Position numbers and translations under genes: made by a program | The notes under the pieces: generated by a model | Told to the model about the DNA's origin: nothing | Seen by the model: the letters and a program-made list of their open reading frames with translations, nothing else | The model's database searches: none | In this document: positions 26,857 through 35,225 of the stretch, piece after piece | How positions within the stretch are numbered: position 1 is the first letter of the stretch | Layout of the letters: each line of letters begins with the position of its first letter | Assembly: GCF_000153185.1 (NCBI RefSeq) | Contig: NZ_CH724151.1 | Coordinates: 325,154 to 389,153 of the forward strand | Origin: Reinekea blandensis MED297 | Lineage (GTDB): Bacteria; Pseudomonadota; Gammaproteobacteria; Pseudomonadales; Natronospirillaceae | Reading direction: 5' to 3' | Length of the DNA: 64,000 bases

Positions 26857-27412
26857 AGGCGACCAATGCCTTAGTACGATCAACCACAAGTTGTTCTGTT
26901 TTCTTAAAAAAGCTCAATCTAGTATTAAACGGATCATGTATGTAAGGGCAAGCGAAATCGTTATCAGTCAGACCTAACAATACTGTAGGAACTTGAACGC
27001 CAGATTGGCGCAATAGTTTTAAATGGTAAGGTTCCATAGCAACTAAAAGGTCACCCTCTTCCGCCACAAACTCAGCAATAGGCGTCGTTCTGTGCTCAGA
27101 ACAATCGATGCCATAGCTCTCGGCAAAAGCTAATGCCCGAGCATCGGCTTTATCATTTCCCCTAGTATCTAAACCGAAAGAACAAACCTCCATACCCAAT
27201 TGCGCGGCTACTGCCTCAGCAAGTGGGCTTCGACAGATGTTCCCAGCGCAAACAAACACCAATCGTTTAGGCCTGTAATTAATAGCGCTTAATCGGTTCC
27301 GGCGATAAGCACCACAACGATACAAAACACCAAACCAAAAATGTTTCAGCATACCCTGCTTAGAACCATACCGCTCTTCGATAGCGTCTTGCATCTTAGG
27401 AGGAAACCACAT
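26843..27412 (-). CDS. Low-molecular-weight protein tyrosine phosphatase (Wzb-like)
   Basis: 189 residues. The catalytic P-loop CX5R-S is Cys55-AGNIC-Arg61-Ser62 (VFVCAGNICRSPLAEAV), and the general acid is in YIHDPFNT near the C-terminus. About 48 extra residues precede the usual LMW-PTP start. In EPS loci this enzyme dephosphorylates the tyrosine autokinase that drives chain-length control. The local autokinase (52908) looks catalytically dead, so the substrate here is unclear. It overlaps the upstream GT4 by 17 bases and the downstream polymerase-like gene, forming one minus operon. Confidence 0.88.
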   Translation of the reverse strand: MWFPPKMQDAIEERYGSKQGMLKHFWFGVLYRCGAYRRNRLSAINYRPKRLVFVCAGNICRSPLAEAVAAQLGMEVCSFGLDTRGNDKADARALAFAESYGIDCSEHRTTPIAEFVAEEGDLLVAMEPYHLKLLRQSGVQVPTVLLGLTDNDFACPYIHDPFNTRLSFFKKTEQLVVDRTKALVAYVKK

Positions 27413-28535
27413 TATCTGTTTCCATTTTAGCCATAAAGTTAACAGCCAGGTTACGATACTGAGTTATCATAATGTCCATGCTGAAGTCTGACTTCACTCT
27501 CTGCAAAGCTTCATTCGTATAATCAACACGACCGTCCAATATGGCTTTGATACCTTCTGCCAAAGCTTCTGGTTTTTTTATAGGAATCATTATTCCGTCC
27601 AGGTCTGGTCTTATGATTTCTTCGGGACCACCACTACGGGTGACAACAACAGGGACTCTTGATGCCATGGCCTCAAGGGTAGCTATTGAGAAGCCCTCAG
27701 TTTCAGAAGATAGTGCAAAACAATTAAGCTGTTTCAAATAGTCCGAAGTATTATTTCTAAAACCTATAAAATGAACATTTTCAGATAGTTTCAGATCTTT
27801 CACTAAATTGATGAGCGATGCCATCAACGGTTCTTTTTGGTGACCCGCAATAACGAAGTGTCGCTCCGGATGATCAGCAATGACCATAGCGGCAGCACGA
27901 ATTAATGTCGGATAATCTTTTGCCGGCCGGATGTTACCAAGACATCCAATAAGCTTTGCGTCGGAAGGCAAGCCAAGGTCTTTTCGAAGATCAGAGTCTG
28001 GCGAATCAAGATATCGATCAACCTTGACCCCGTTGTGAATGACGGTCACTTGACTCGATGCGAACAACTTTCGGGATTCCAAGTAATGAGCAAGCTGTCG
28101 ACTGACGACTACGATGCGCTTCAAACCACGCTTCAACAACCAACGCTTTATCGACACCAGTCGCTCACGATCACCTACATCAACTTGCCCATGCAATGTG
28201 GCAATTGCAGGAATCCGTGTCAGTAGACTGACAATAGAAACCGTTAACGCTGAGCCTAGCAAGTGGGCTTGGATAAATCGTACGTTTTTTTCACGACACA
28301 ACCTAACGACCGAAAGGTAGTAAGGAATTGACAACCAGCCATAGGGTGGCCTTACAACATAAGGGATTTCTCGAGCATCCAGTTGCTGTTGAACCCAACC
28401 GTTTCCGGTAATTAGTGCCAGAGTCTCGAACCCTTTTATTTCCAGCTGCTCAGCAAGATCAAGAAATACGGTCTCCGCGCCACCCGGGCCGGTCGTGTCG
28501 ATGACATGAAGAATTGTCGGTTTTGCAGTACTCAT
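27396..28535 (-). CDS. Family 4 glycosyltransferase
   Basis: 379 residues from ATG 28535, preceded by AAGG; a TTG at 28559 is in frame but less likely. The opening ILHVIDTTGPGGAETVFLDLA is the standard GT4 glycine-rich start, similar to exosortase-associated sugar transferases. The donor side shows VIHNGVKVDRYLDSPD, LIGCLGNIRPAKDYPTLIRAA, FVIAGHQKEP, VHFIGFRNNTSDYL and SSETEGFSIATLEAMASRVPVV. It is the first gene of the minus operon 22247-28535 (GT4, phosphatase, polymerase, GT4-like, amidotransferase). Confidence 0.88.
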   Translation of the reverse strand: MSTAKPTILHVIDTTGPGGAETVFLDLAEQLEIKGFETLALITGNGWVQQQLDAREIPYVVRPPYGWLSIPYYLSVVRLCREKNVRFIQAHLLGSALTVSIVSLLTRIPAIATLHGQVDVGDRERLVSIKRWLLKRGLKRIVVVSRQLAHYLESRKLFASSQVTVIHNGVKVDRYLDSPDSDLRKDLGLPSDAKLIGCLGNIRPAKDYPTLIRAAAMVIADHPERHFVIAGHQKEPLMASLINLVKDLKLSENVHFIGFRNNTSDYLKQLNCFALSSETEGFSIATLEAMASRVPVVVTRSGGPEEIIRPDLDGIMIPIKKPEALAEGIKAILDGRVDYTNEALQRVKSDFSMDIMITQYRNLAVNFMAKMETDNVVSS

Positions 28536-28716
28536 CCCTGTTACCTTGTGGCTGGTCAATCCATTGATCCAGTCCCCTGTATGAATGGGGCAGAGCTATA
28601 CTATAACCGCTAAGAGGTGACAATTCTATGGACAGAGAGAGAATTCCAGTTACTGTTCTTAGCCCTTATAACGTGGTAACCGGGCGTGCAATTGTTTAAA
28701 CTGCCCGCAGACACTG

Positions 28717-29898
28717 ATGATGATCTTTCGAATGGACTCGAAAACACACCGAATACTGGTTTTGGATGCTAACCAGCGCAGCGGCCTTGCGGTCATACGC
28801 TCTCTCGGCAGGGCCTTTCCCATGGCGGATATTACGGCCGCCGATGAAACTCCAAGCGCGATTGGGGGTGCGTCCCGTTATACCAAACATTACCTGCACT
28901 ACCCCAGCCCAACATCCGAGCCACAGGCTTTTCTGGACTGGATCAGTTCCCACAACAACAGTCGGCGCTATGATCTGATCCTCCCCACTACCGAAGTCAC
29001 CAGCCAGCTACTGCTTCAAGGCACAGATGCTCTGCCCATTCCGTTTGCAGGTTATAACACCGTCATGGCACTGGCCAATAAAGCCCGGTTGGTTGAAACG
29101 GCACAGAAAATCGGCATTCCAGTTCCGGAAAGCCAGTTCTTTGCAAACGCTGCAGCACTGGATCCCCGACAACTGACTTACCCTTGTGTACTCAAGCCGG
29201 CACAGTCAAAGATATTCACAGGATCAGGCTGGGTAGCTACCACCGTAAGATTACTTAAGGATGAGACCGACCTGAATCAGGCACTGAGTGGAGACGATTA
29301 TCTGGCTGAACATCCCTTCATGATTCAGGCGTTTATCCCAGGTCACGGAGCTGGGGTTTTCTGCCTATATGACAAGGGGGCAGCAGTTCAGTTCTTTGCT
29401 CACGAGCGGTTGCGTGAAAAGCCACCTGAAGGCGGTGTCAGCGTTTTATCTCAATCGGCACCGCTAACACCCCAATTGGTTGAGTACAGTCGCCAGCTTC
29501 TGGATCAGGTTCACTGGCATGGCGTTGCCATGGTCGAGTTCCGGATCGCCCCCGACGGTCAGGCCTATTTAATGGAAGTAAATACTCGCTTCTGGGGATC
29601 ACTTCAGCTTGCGATTGACAGTGGCGTTGACTTCCCGGCGCAACTGGCAAAACGGCACCTTGGTCTACCGACAGAGCCGGTGACCGACTACAAGGTCGGC
29701 CAACGTCTGCGATGGCTTCTGGGCGATCTGGACAGCCTGTATATTTTTTTGAAACGACCGCATCCGCTGTCGGCTAAGTTCAAACGTGTCCTGCAGTTCC
29801 TTACCCCTCGCTTTCGGGGGCAGAAACACGAGGTCAATCGATTGCATGATTTTAAACCCTTTATTGAAGAACTGCGTCAGTACGTGAGGAATCTGTAA
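28717..29898 (+). CDS. ATP-grasp ligase-like protein
   Basis: 393 residues. The N-terminal pre-ATP-grasp part opens with RILVLDANQRSGLAVIRSLG. The ATP-grasp core shows PCVLKPAQSKIF (nucleotide-binding lysine region) and the metal-binding end MVEFRIAPDGQAYLMEVNTRFWGS, with Glu and Asn of the usual E-x-N pattern. Members join a carboxylate to an amine via an acyl phosphate. In EPS loci they sit with deacetylases and may add an amino acid or modify a sugar acid. The substrate is unknown. Next gene starts 3 bases on, so the pair is an operon. An alternative start is ATG 28732. Confidence 0.75.
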   Translation: MMIFRMDSKTHRILVLDANQRSGLAVIRSLGRAFPMADITAADETPSAIGGASRYTKHYLHYPSPTSEPQAFLDWISSHNNSRRYDLILPTTEVTSQLLLQGTDALPIPFAGYNTVMALANKARLVETAQKIGIPVPESQFFANAAALDPRQLTYPCVLKPAQSKIFTGSGWVATTVRLLKDETDLNQALSGDDYLAEHPFMIQAFIPGHGAGVFCLYDKGAAVQFFAHERLREKPPEGGVSVLSQSAPLTPQLVEYSRQLLDQVHWHGVAMVEFRIAPDGQAYLMEVNTRFWGSLQLAIDSGVDFPAQLAKRHLGLPTEPVTDYKVGQRLRWLLGDLDSLYIFLKRPHPLSAKFKRVLQFLTPRFRGQKHEVNRLHDFKPFIEELRQYVRNL

Positions 29899-29901
29899 GT
29901 C

Positions 29902-30882
29902 ATGCCAAGCATCAAATCATTGTTACGCCACAGCTATCAATGGAGCGCCGCGACTTTCGGAGCACATAACCGTCGTCACTCAGAACCCCGTCTCTGGGTA
30001 CTGATGTACCATCGCATCCTGCCGGAACATGACCCAAGATATCGCTTAGAAGAACCCGGCATGGTCGTCACACCCGATTCTTTTCGGATGCATCTGGAGG
30101 AATGTCAAAAGCTTTTTGACATGGTCGCTCTGAACGACTGGGTTGAGGACGTCAGAAACGGTCGACCGATACCATCGAAAGCCTGTGCGGTGACCTTTGA
30201 TGATGGCTGGCAGGACAACCTCGACTACGCCGCCCCCATATTGGAGCAAACAGGAATTCCAGCAACTCTATTTGCGGTGGTGGATAAGATCGGGACCGAT
30301 TTTCGTTTCTGGCCAAACATCGTTATGGAGCTGCTTGCACGCGACAGTGAGATATTCAAACAGCACCCACTGTTTCAGAACCTACCGGGTGTCGGTGACT
30401 CTCGCCTCACTCGCGATACGCTGGCCGCAGCGATTGATCACCTGAAACAATACTCCGAAGCCGAACTCTTCGACGCATTGGAAAGTCTCAACTGGCGGAA
30501 GTTGCTTGAAGATACACCTCCGTCATTGATGAACTGGACGGATATGAAGCGCTCCCCATTCGCGGTCGGATGCCATACACAGACTCACCGTCGTTTAACG
30601 TCCTGGTTAACAGAGGACGACCTGGACTACGAAATCATCGACAGTGCAACATCATTGAAACAACAGGTACCAAACAGTCTCCCTCTGTTTTGTTACCCAA
30701 ATGGCGATTACGATGCGCGGGCATTGCAACGGGTCAGCACCACCTACCGTGCGGCCGTGACCACACAAAAAGGGATTAACACCGTCAGCAGCCTGAACCT
30801 GCATGAACTTAAAAGAATCCCCATCCATGATGATATGGCTAACACCCGGATGAAGTTCCGGGCACGACTTGCGGCATGGTAA
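29902..30882 (+). CDS. Polysaccharide deacetylase family protein (NodB domain)
   Basis: 326 residues. Carbohydrate esterase 4 features include LWVLMYHRILPEHD, motif 1 AVTFDDGWQDN with the catalytic/metal Asp pair, and a HxxxH-like VGCHTQTHRRLT metal site, plus FCYPNGDYDARA. No signal peptide, so it probably works in the cytoplasm or at the inner face. It removes N-acetyl or O-acetyl groups from the growing glycan. It is coupled to the ATP-grasp gene, suggesting a deacetylate-then-conjugate pair, and is convergent with xrtA. Confidence 0.85.
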   Translation: MPSIKSLLRHSYQWSAATFGAHNRRHSEPRLWVLMYHRILPEHDPRYRLEEPGMVVTPDSFRMHLEECQKLFDMVALNDWVEDVRNGRPIPSKACAVTFDDGWQDNLDYAAPILEQTGIPATLFAVVDKIGTDFRFWPNIVMELLARDSEIFKQHPLFQNLPGVGDSRLTRDTLAAAIDHLKQYSEAELFDALESLNWRKLLEDTPPSLMNWTDMKRSPFAVGCHTQTHRRLTSWLTEDDLDYEIIDSATSLKQQVPNSLPLFCYPNGDYDARALQRVSTTYRAAVTTQKGINTVSSLNLHELKRIPIHDDMANTRMKFRARLAAW

Positions 30883-30894
30883 GACGAAAATCCG

Positions 30895-32382
30895 TCAATA
30901 GAGTTGCAGCGGTGAAATCAACGCTGCCCGAATGCTCTCGATGTTGTTTTCCACATTAGCCAGCTCAGCCCGACAGCCTGCGTCAGAGCACACGATCCGA
31001 GCATGCCACAAAGCGACAACCGATTCCCCATTCAACAACGCAGTCAGCTGCATCAGTTTGCCCTGAATCGGATCAGTCGTTACAGCAGAACCAATCTGAT
31101 ATTGCCAGAGGTGCAGTTCCGGCTGACGCGCATTCACCTGAATTGCCTGTAAACTGTTTTCAGACAGGATCGCCGAAGGCAACCGCTGGTAGGAGTATTC
31201 GGTTACCTGATTGGAATGACTGATCAGTTCTTTGCCTTGCGATTGGTTAAGATAAATAAGTCGCGCCACGGTCCAACGGCTGGACGCCACCAAAGCCTCA
31301 TAATACTCAGCCTTGTCCGTACCTTCGTATCTATGTCGGAACAATGCGGCCCCTCGAACCGGGTCTATTGGCTGTAAAATATCTGACTCAACGGATCGAA
31401 TGGACGTTGAAGGCCCCGTCTGTACCTGTACAAACAATGGCAAAGCCCAAAGCCCCATTGCCAATACCGCTCCGAACAGGACATAGGTTTTCAGACTTTT
31501 AGTGACCAGTGAAAACCGACTGGGAACGGACCGTTTTTCGGACCCATGAAACCCTGAAACCAACCACAAATACGCGGCAAACAAGGCGGCAAAAATCCAC
31601 CAGCCAAACATGCCATGATCATAAACCAGTGAACTTTGCATCTGAGACTGGTAAGCAATAAGAATTAAGGCGATCACGCGGCCCCAGTTTCCGACAACCG
31701 CCAGAGCAACAAGCAAACCGATACTCACAACACCCTGTCGCCATGACATCTGCCGGTAAAGCGCATTCAGTCCGCTGAGCGCCAACCCTATCATAAAGTA
31801 ATTCAAACCTGCACAGCCACCAGCAATGACAACAGTGCCGGATGGCAGCGTAAACGAGTTGCCTTGAATAAATGCAGGGACGTCCAACAAGCGAATAAAC
31901 CAGGTTGCTACCCATGTGGTCAGCGCCTGCAGTGGACTGATCAGCACTTCCCAGACCGGCAGGCTGAGTGTAAGCAATGCCAAAGGGAAGGCCGCTGACC
32001 AAGCCCCCGACCAACCGGCTATGGAGACTACCACGACCAACAAAGCACCGTAGACCGCAAGTTGGGATACCGCACCGACCTGAGTCGCGAAACCGATCGA
32101 CCACAGAACTCCGACGGACAACGCGAGCAGAATCACGAGGAGTCGCCAACGCGGCATCACCCACTGAGGCGGCAGCCTTGTAAAGACCACAGCCAAACAC
32201 AACGCCACCATGATATAGCCATGCGCGTAGGAACCATCCCATTGAGTCCAGCGCTGATGCAAAGTAATCAGCGTCGACCAGAAGACGGTAATCACACCCA
32301 GCATGAGAATGACAAACCAGAGGCGGGAAGAGCATTGCCAACGTCGGGAAGGTGAAGCGGTTAACTTCAGGGGTTGCTGCAT
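30895..32382 (-). CDS. xrtA: Exosortase A with fused EpsI domain
   Basis: 495-residue inner-membrane transpeptidase-like enzyme that cleaves PEP-CTERM signals and releases or attaches the proteins. About eight membrane helices occupy 1-280. The catalytic triad is present: Cys190 in GGCAGLNYF, Arg235 in GNWGRVIA and His256 in DHGMFGWW. The C-terminal ~200 residues are the soluble EpsI-type domain, as in type 1 exosortases. No protein in the window ends with a PEP-CTERM signal, so substrates are elsewhere. It is a single minus gene, divergent from the FemAB-like gene. A 271-codon antiparallel-phase ORF inside it is an artefact. Confidence 0.93.
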   Translation of the reverse strand: MQQPLKLTASPSRRWQCSSRLWFVILMLGVITVFWSTLITLHQRWTQWDGSYAHGYIMVALCLAVVFTRLPPQWVMPRWRLLVILLALSVGVLWSIGFATQVGAVSQLAVYGALLVVVVSIAGWSGAWSAAFPLALLTLSLPVWEVLISPLQALTTWVATWFIRLLDVPAFIQGNSFTLPSGTVVIAGGCAGLNYFMIGLALSGLNALYRQMSWRQGVVSIGLLVALAVVGNWGRVIALILIAYQSQMQSSLVYDHGMFGWWIFAALFAAYLWLVSGFHGSEKRSVPSRFSLVTKSLKTYVLFGAVLAMGLWALPLFVQVQTGPSTSIRSVESDILQPIDPVRGAALFRHRYEGTDKAEYYEALVASSRWTVARLIYLNQSQGKELISHSNQVTEYSYQRLPSAILSENSLQAIQVNARQPELHLWQYQIGSAVTTDPIQGKLMQLTALLNGESVVALWHARIVCSDAGCRAELANVENNIESIRAALISPLQLY

Positions 32383-32454
32383 CCAGGTACTCCATTACCA
32401 GGAAGAAAAAACAAAGCCAATGCCAATCAAGCATCGCCTGGCGGGTATCGCTGT

Positions 32455-32483
32455 TGGGCTTTGCACCAAACTCCGATACAATC
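32455..32483 (+). promoter_or_regulatory. Possible sigma-70 promoter for the FemAB-like gene
   Basis: TTGGGC (32455-32460), 17-base spacer, TACAAT (32478-32483), about 50 bases before ATG 32534. The -10 matches 5 of 6. By eye only. Confidence 0.4.
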
Positions 32484-32533
32484 CGAATGATTGTAAACAG
32501 AAAACATCGACAACTGAACAGCGGATTTCAAAC

Positions 32534-33925
32534 ATGGATGTGAAGAAACTGCTTAAGTGCCCTGGTGCATTTGCAGACCTGACTGACCCGACATTGCCTG
32601 CTGAGATGCAGGTCTCTCTGGAAGCATTGGGTGAAGCCTATCGTCAGACGGCAAGCGATCTGAAAGGGCACTCCCGGCAAAAACAAGCGGTCGCTAAACA
32701 GTTCAAAAAACCTGACTTATCTGAAACTGAACGTGCGCAACTTAAACAATCGATGCAAACGGTCAGTGCTGAAGTAAAAAAAACTGAACAGCAACTGAAA
32801 CACTTGGTCCGATCCGCGCAAGATCTTATCAGCTCATCTCAAGATGAATCTGAACTTCCCGGCCAGTTCAACCCCTTGACCGCAACACTGGGAAAATCGC
32901 TGACCTTTGGCTGGCTCGAGAATGACAGCCAGGCATGGGCGGAGTTTTTGCAGGAACATCGCGAACTTCAGAGTCACTACCATCTGCCCGCCTTCAGCCA
33001 GGCCATTCAGTCCAGCTTTGGCTACGAAACCCGGGTATTCGGAGCCTACCAGGGTCAACAGCTGGTGGGCGCATTGCCGATCACCCTGATCCAATCGTCT
33101 CTCTTTGGTCACAACGCGGTGTCACTACCCTACTTTAACTATGGCGGTCCGATATCGCGGTATCAGGATGTCATTGCAGCGTTGCTTGAACAATCCGATC
33201 AAATCCTGGCGGACACCGGCGCCGAGCAACTGGAGGTGCGAACCACCCGACCGGGCCTGGCCGCAAACTTTTCAGATAAAAAAGCCAGCATGATCTTACG
33301 CCTCCCAAGCTCTCAAGAACGTCTCGATGACCAACTTGGCGCGAAAGTGCGTGCCCAGATCAATCAGGCGGTCCGGCATCACCCAACCAACCGAATCGGA
33401 GGTGAAGAGCTGCTCGATGACTTTTATAGAGTGTTTGCACACAACATGCGCGATTTAGGCACGCCGGTTTACAGTCAAGACTGGTTCAGAGCGCTGCTCA
33501 ATAACAAAAAGACCAACAGTCGCCTGATTGTGTGTTACCTGAACGCAAAACCGGTCTCTTGCGGATTTCTCTGTGGCGGTGAATATTTGCTGGAAATTCC
33601 CTGGGCGTCCACGCTCAAATCGGCAAATGCCTTTAATATGAACATGTGGATGTACCGACAGATCTTAGGGTTCGCCATCGAGCACGGATACCAGTTTTTC
33701 GATTTTGGCCGTTCATCCAAAGATGCCGGCACTTATAAGTTCAAAAAACAGTGGGGTGCAAAACCCGTCCAACACTTTTGGTACTTTTTCCGACGCGATG
33801 GTGCCCCAATTGGTGCCGCAAACCCGGACAACCCAAAATATCGACTGCTCATCAACATCTGGAAACGCCTGCCGGTCTGGCTAACCCGGCTCATCGGACC
33901 GCCGATCGTAAAACAGATTCCCTGA
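32534..33925 (+). CDS. FemAB-like GNAT protein (exosortase-A associated)
   Basis: 463 residues from ATG 32534; the open frame continues upstream to 32303, but that would run into the xrtA start. A helical N-terminal region (about 20-100) is rich in Lys/Gln/Glu. A FemAB/GNAT acyltransferase domain follows, with TFGWLENDSQAW, ALPITLIQSSLFG, LPYFNYGGPIS, the helix KSANAFNMNMWMYRQI and FDFGRSSKDAGTYKFKKQWGA. Exosortase-A loci typically contain such a protein (TIGR03019). These enzymes transfer aminoacyl or acyl groups from tRNA or CoA to a glycan amine. The acceptor here is unknown. Confidence 0.85.
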   Translation: MDVKKLLKCPGAFADLTDPTLPAEMQVSLEALGEAYRQTASDLKGHSRQKQAVAKQFKKPDLSETERAQLKQSMQTVSAEVKKTEQQLKHLVRSAQDLISSSQDESELPGQFNPLTATLGKSLTFGWLENDSQAWAEFLQEHRELQSHYHLPAFSQAIQSSFGYETRVFGAYQGQQLVGALPITLIQSSLFGHNAVSLPYFNYGGPISRYQDVIAALLEQSDQILADTGAEQLEVRTTRPGLAANFSDKKASMILRLPSSQERLDDQLGAKVRAQINQAVRHHPTNRIGGEELLDDFYRVFAHNMRDLGTPVYSQDWFRALLNNKKTNSRLIVCYLNAKPVSCGFLCGGEYLLEIPWASTLKSANAFNMNMWMYRQILGFAIEHGYQFFDFGRSSKDAGTYKFKKQWGAKPVQHFWYFFRRDGAPIGAANPDNPKYRLLINIWKRLPVWLTRLIGPPIVKQIP

Positions 33926-33944
33926 CCCTGCTGTGTACGTAAAG

Positions 33945-33973
33945 CCCCGAATACGGAGATTCCGGGTGGTTTT
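33945..33973 (+). terminator. Candidate terminator after the FemAB-like gene
   Basis: Imperfect hairpin CCCGAAT (33946-33952), 6-base loop, ATTCCGGG (33959-33966) with one bulge, followed by TGGTTTT. It begins 20 bases after the stop codon. Confidence 0.45.
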
Positions 33974-34097
33974 CAATGGTCTTCAACCGTCGTCAATAGC
34001 ATGGACTAATGAACCATATTGACAAATACACACAGTTTGCACCTTTCACAGAACGGATTTTTGTGACAGAGTTAAAAACTCTAAATTCGACCCAGCG

Positions 34098-35141
34098 ATG
34101 AAGATGTTAAGGAAAACACTCAGCAGCCTGGCCATAAGGACATTAGGCAGTCGACCCGCTTCTGCGCTTATGGCATCCGTAAGGAAGCCATGTGTGCCAG
34201 TGTTTATGCTACACCGACTTGCAAACTCCGACACCGGTATCCGAGGACACCAGCGTGATGTTCTGAACGGTGCTCTGGACTATATCGAGACACACGGTTA
34301 TCACCCGATCTCCTTGCGCTCTTTAATGTCGGCCCTCATTGATCAATCACCGTTGCCACCTAACGCCGTGGTGTTTACCGTCGACGATGGTTTTAAGGAT
34401 CAGGCCGACAGCATCTTACCGATGTTTGCAGAACGGCAGGTACCCATCACCCTGTTCGTTGCAACCGACCTGATCGACAATCAGGGTTGGTCCTGGGATT
34501 TTAAACTCGATCATGTCATTCATCAGGCGTCAGCACAGCATTTTGATATTCGCCCTTTTGGTTTTGATTGCGAGCCGATCCTGCTGGACTCTCATGAAAA
34601 CCGACGCACGGCTTTACGCAAAGTTCGCAGCGCCCTAAAAGACCTTCACCCAAGCGGGGCCTTGCAAGGCGTCAGTGATGTTGCCCGAACGCTTAGCTCA
34701 CCGATTCCCGATACAGCCCCTCCGGCCTTTTCAGCAACCGACTGGAGAACGTTGCGGAATCTCGAATCCGACCTGATTGATATCGCCCCACACGGCATCA
34801 ATCATGTGATCCTGTCTCGATTGTCGATAGAGGACGCAACCCGGGAAATCGTCGACGGCTGGAACCGGGTTCGGCAGGAAATGACAAACCCCTTACCAGT
34901 CTTCTGCTACCCGACAGGTCGAGAAGGCATCGACTTTTCCGAGCGCGAACAAACCATTGTGCAGCAGGCCGGATTGCTCGGCGCAGTATCGACGGACCCT
35001 GGGTACGTTCGAGCCGAACTGTCAACCAGCCATCGCTATCGCCTACCGCGGTTCAGCATGCCAACCGATGATCTCGATGAGTTCATCAAATGTTGCTCCT
35101 GGATCGAACGCGGCCGAGAACTCGTTACCGGTAAGGTTTGA
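34098..35141 (+). CDS. Polysaccharide deacetylase family protein
   Basis: 347 residues, second NodB-type deacetylase in the locus. It has PVFMLHRLANSD, motif 1 VVFTVDDGFKDQ, FVATDLIDNQGWSWDFKLD, the metal-site region IAPHGINHVILS and PVFCYPTGREG. No clear signal peptide; the N-terminus is basic (KMLRKTLSSLAIR). It starts a plus unit with the GNAT protein, small membrane protein and caspase-like protease. Its substrate is probably the EPS intermediate. Confidence 0.83.
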   Translation: MKMLRKTLSSLAIRTLGSRPASALMASVRKPCVPVFMLHRLANSDTGIRGHQRDVLNGALDYIETHGYHPISLRSLMSALIDQSPLPPNAVVFTVDDGFKDQADSILPMFAERQVPITLFVATDLIDNQGWSWDFKLDHVIHQASAQHFDIRPFGFDCEPILLDSHENRRTALRKVRSALKDLHPSGALQGVSDVARTLSSPIPDTAPPAFSATDWRTLRNLESDLIDIAPHGINHVILSRLSIEDATREIVDGWNRVRQEMTNPLPVFCYPTGREGIDFSEREQTIVQQAGLLGAVSTDPGYVRAELSTSHRYRLPRFSMPTDDLDEFIKCCSWIERGRELVTGKV

Positions 35142-35225
35142 TACCGATCAATCCTGTTTGCTGAAAAGCGCTTACCATGACATCTGTTTCAATCCGTCAG
35201 AATGGAATCAGACTCAGGATTGCCT

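Noticed and set aside
31619-32434. 271-codon ORF on the minus strand in another frame of xrtA
   Set aside because: It lies inside the clear exosortase gene, has no recognisable domain, and xrtA carries the full catalytic triad.
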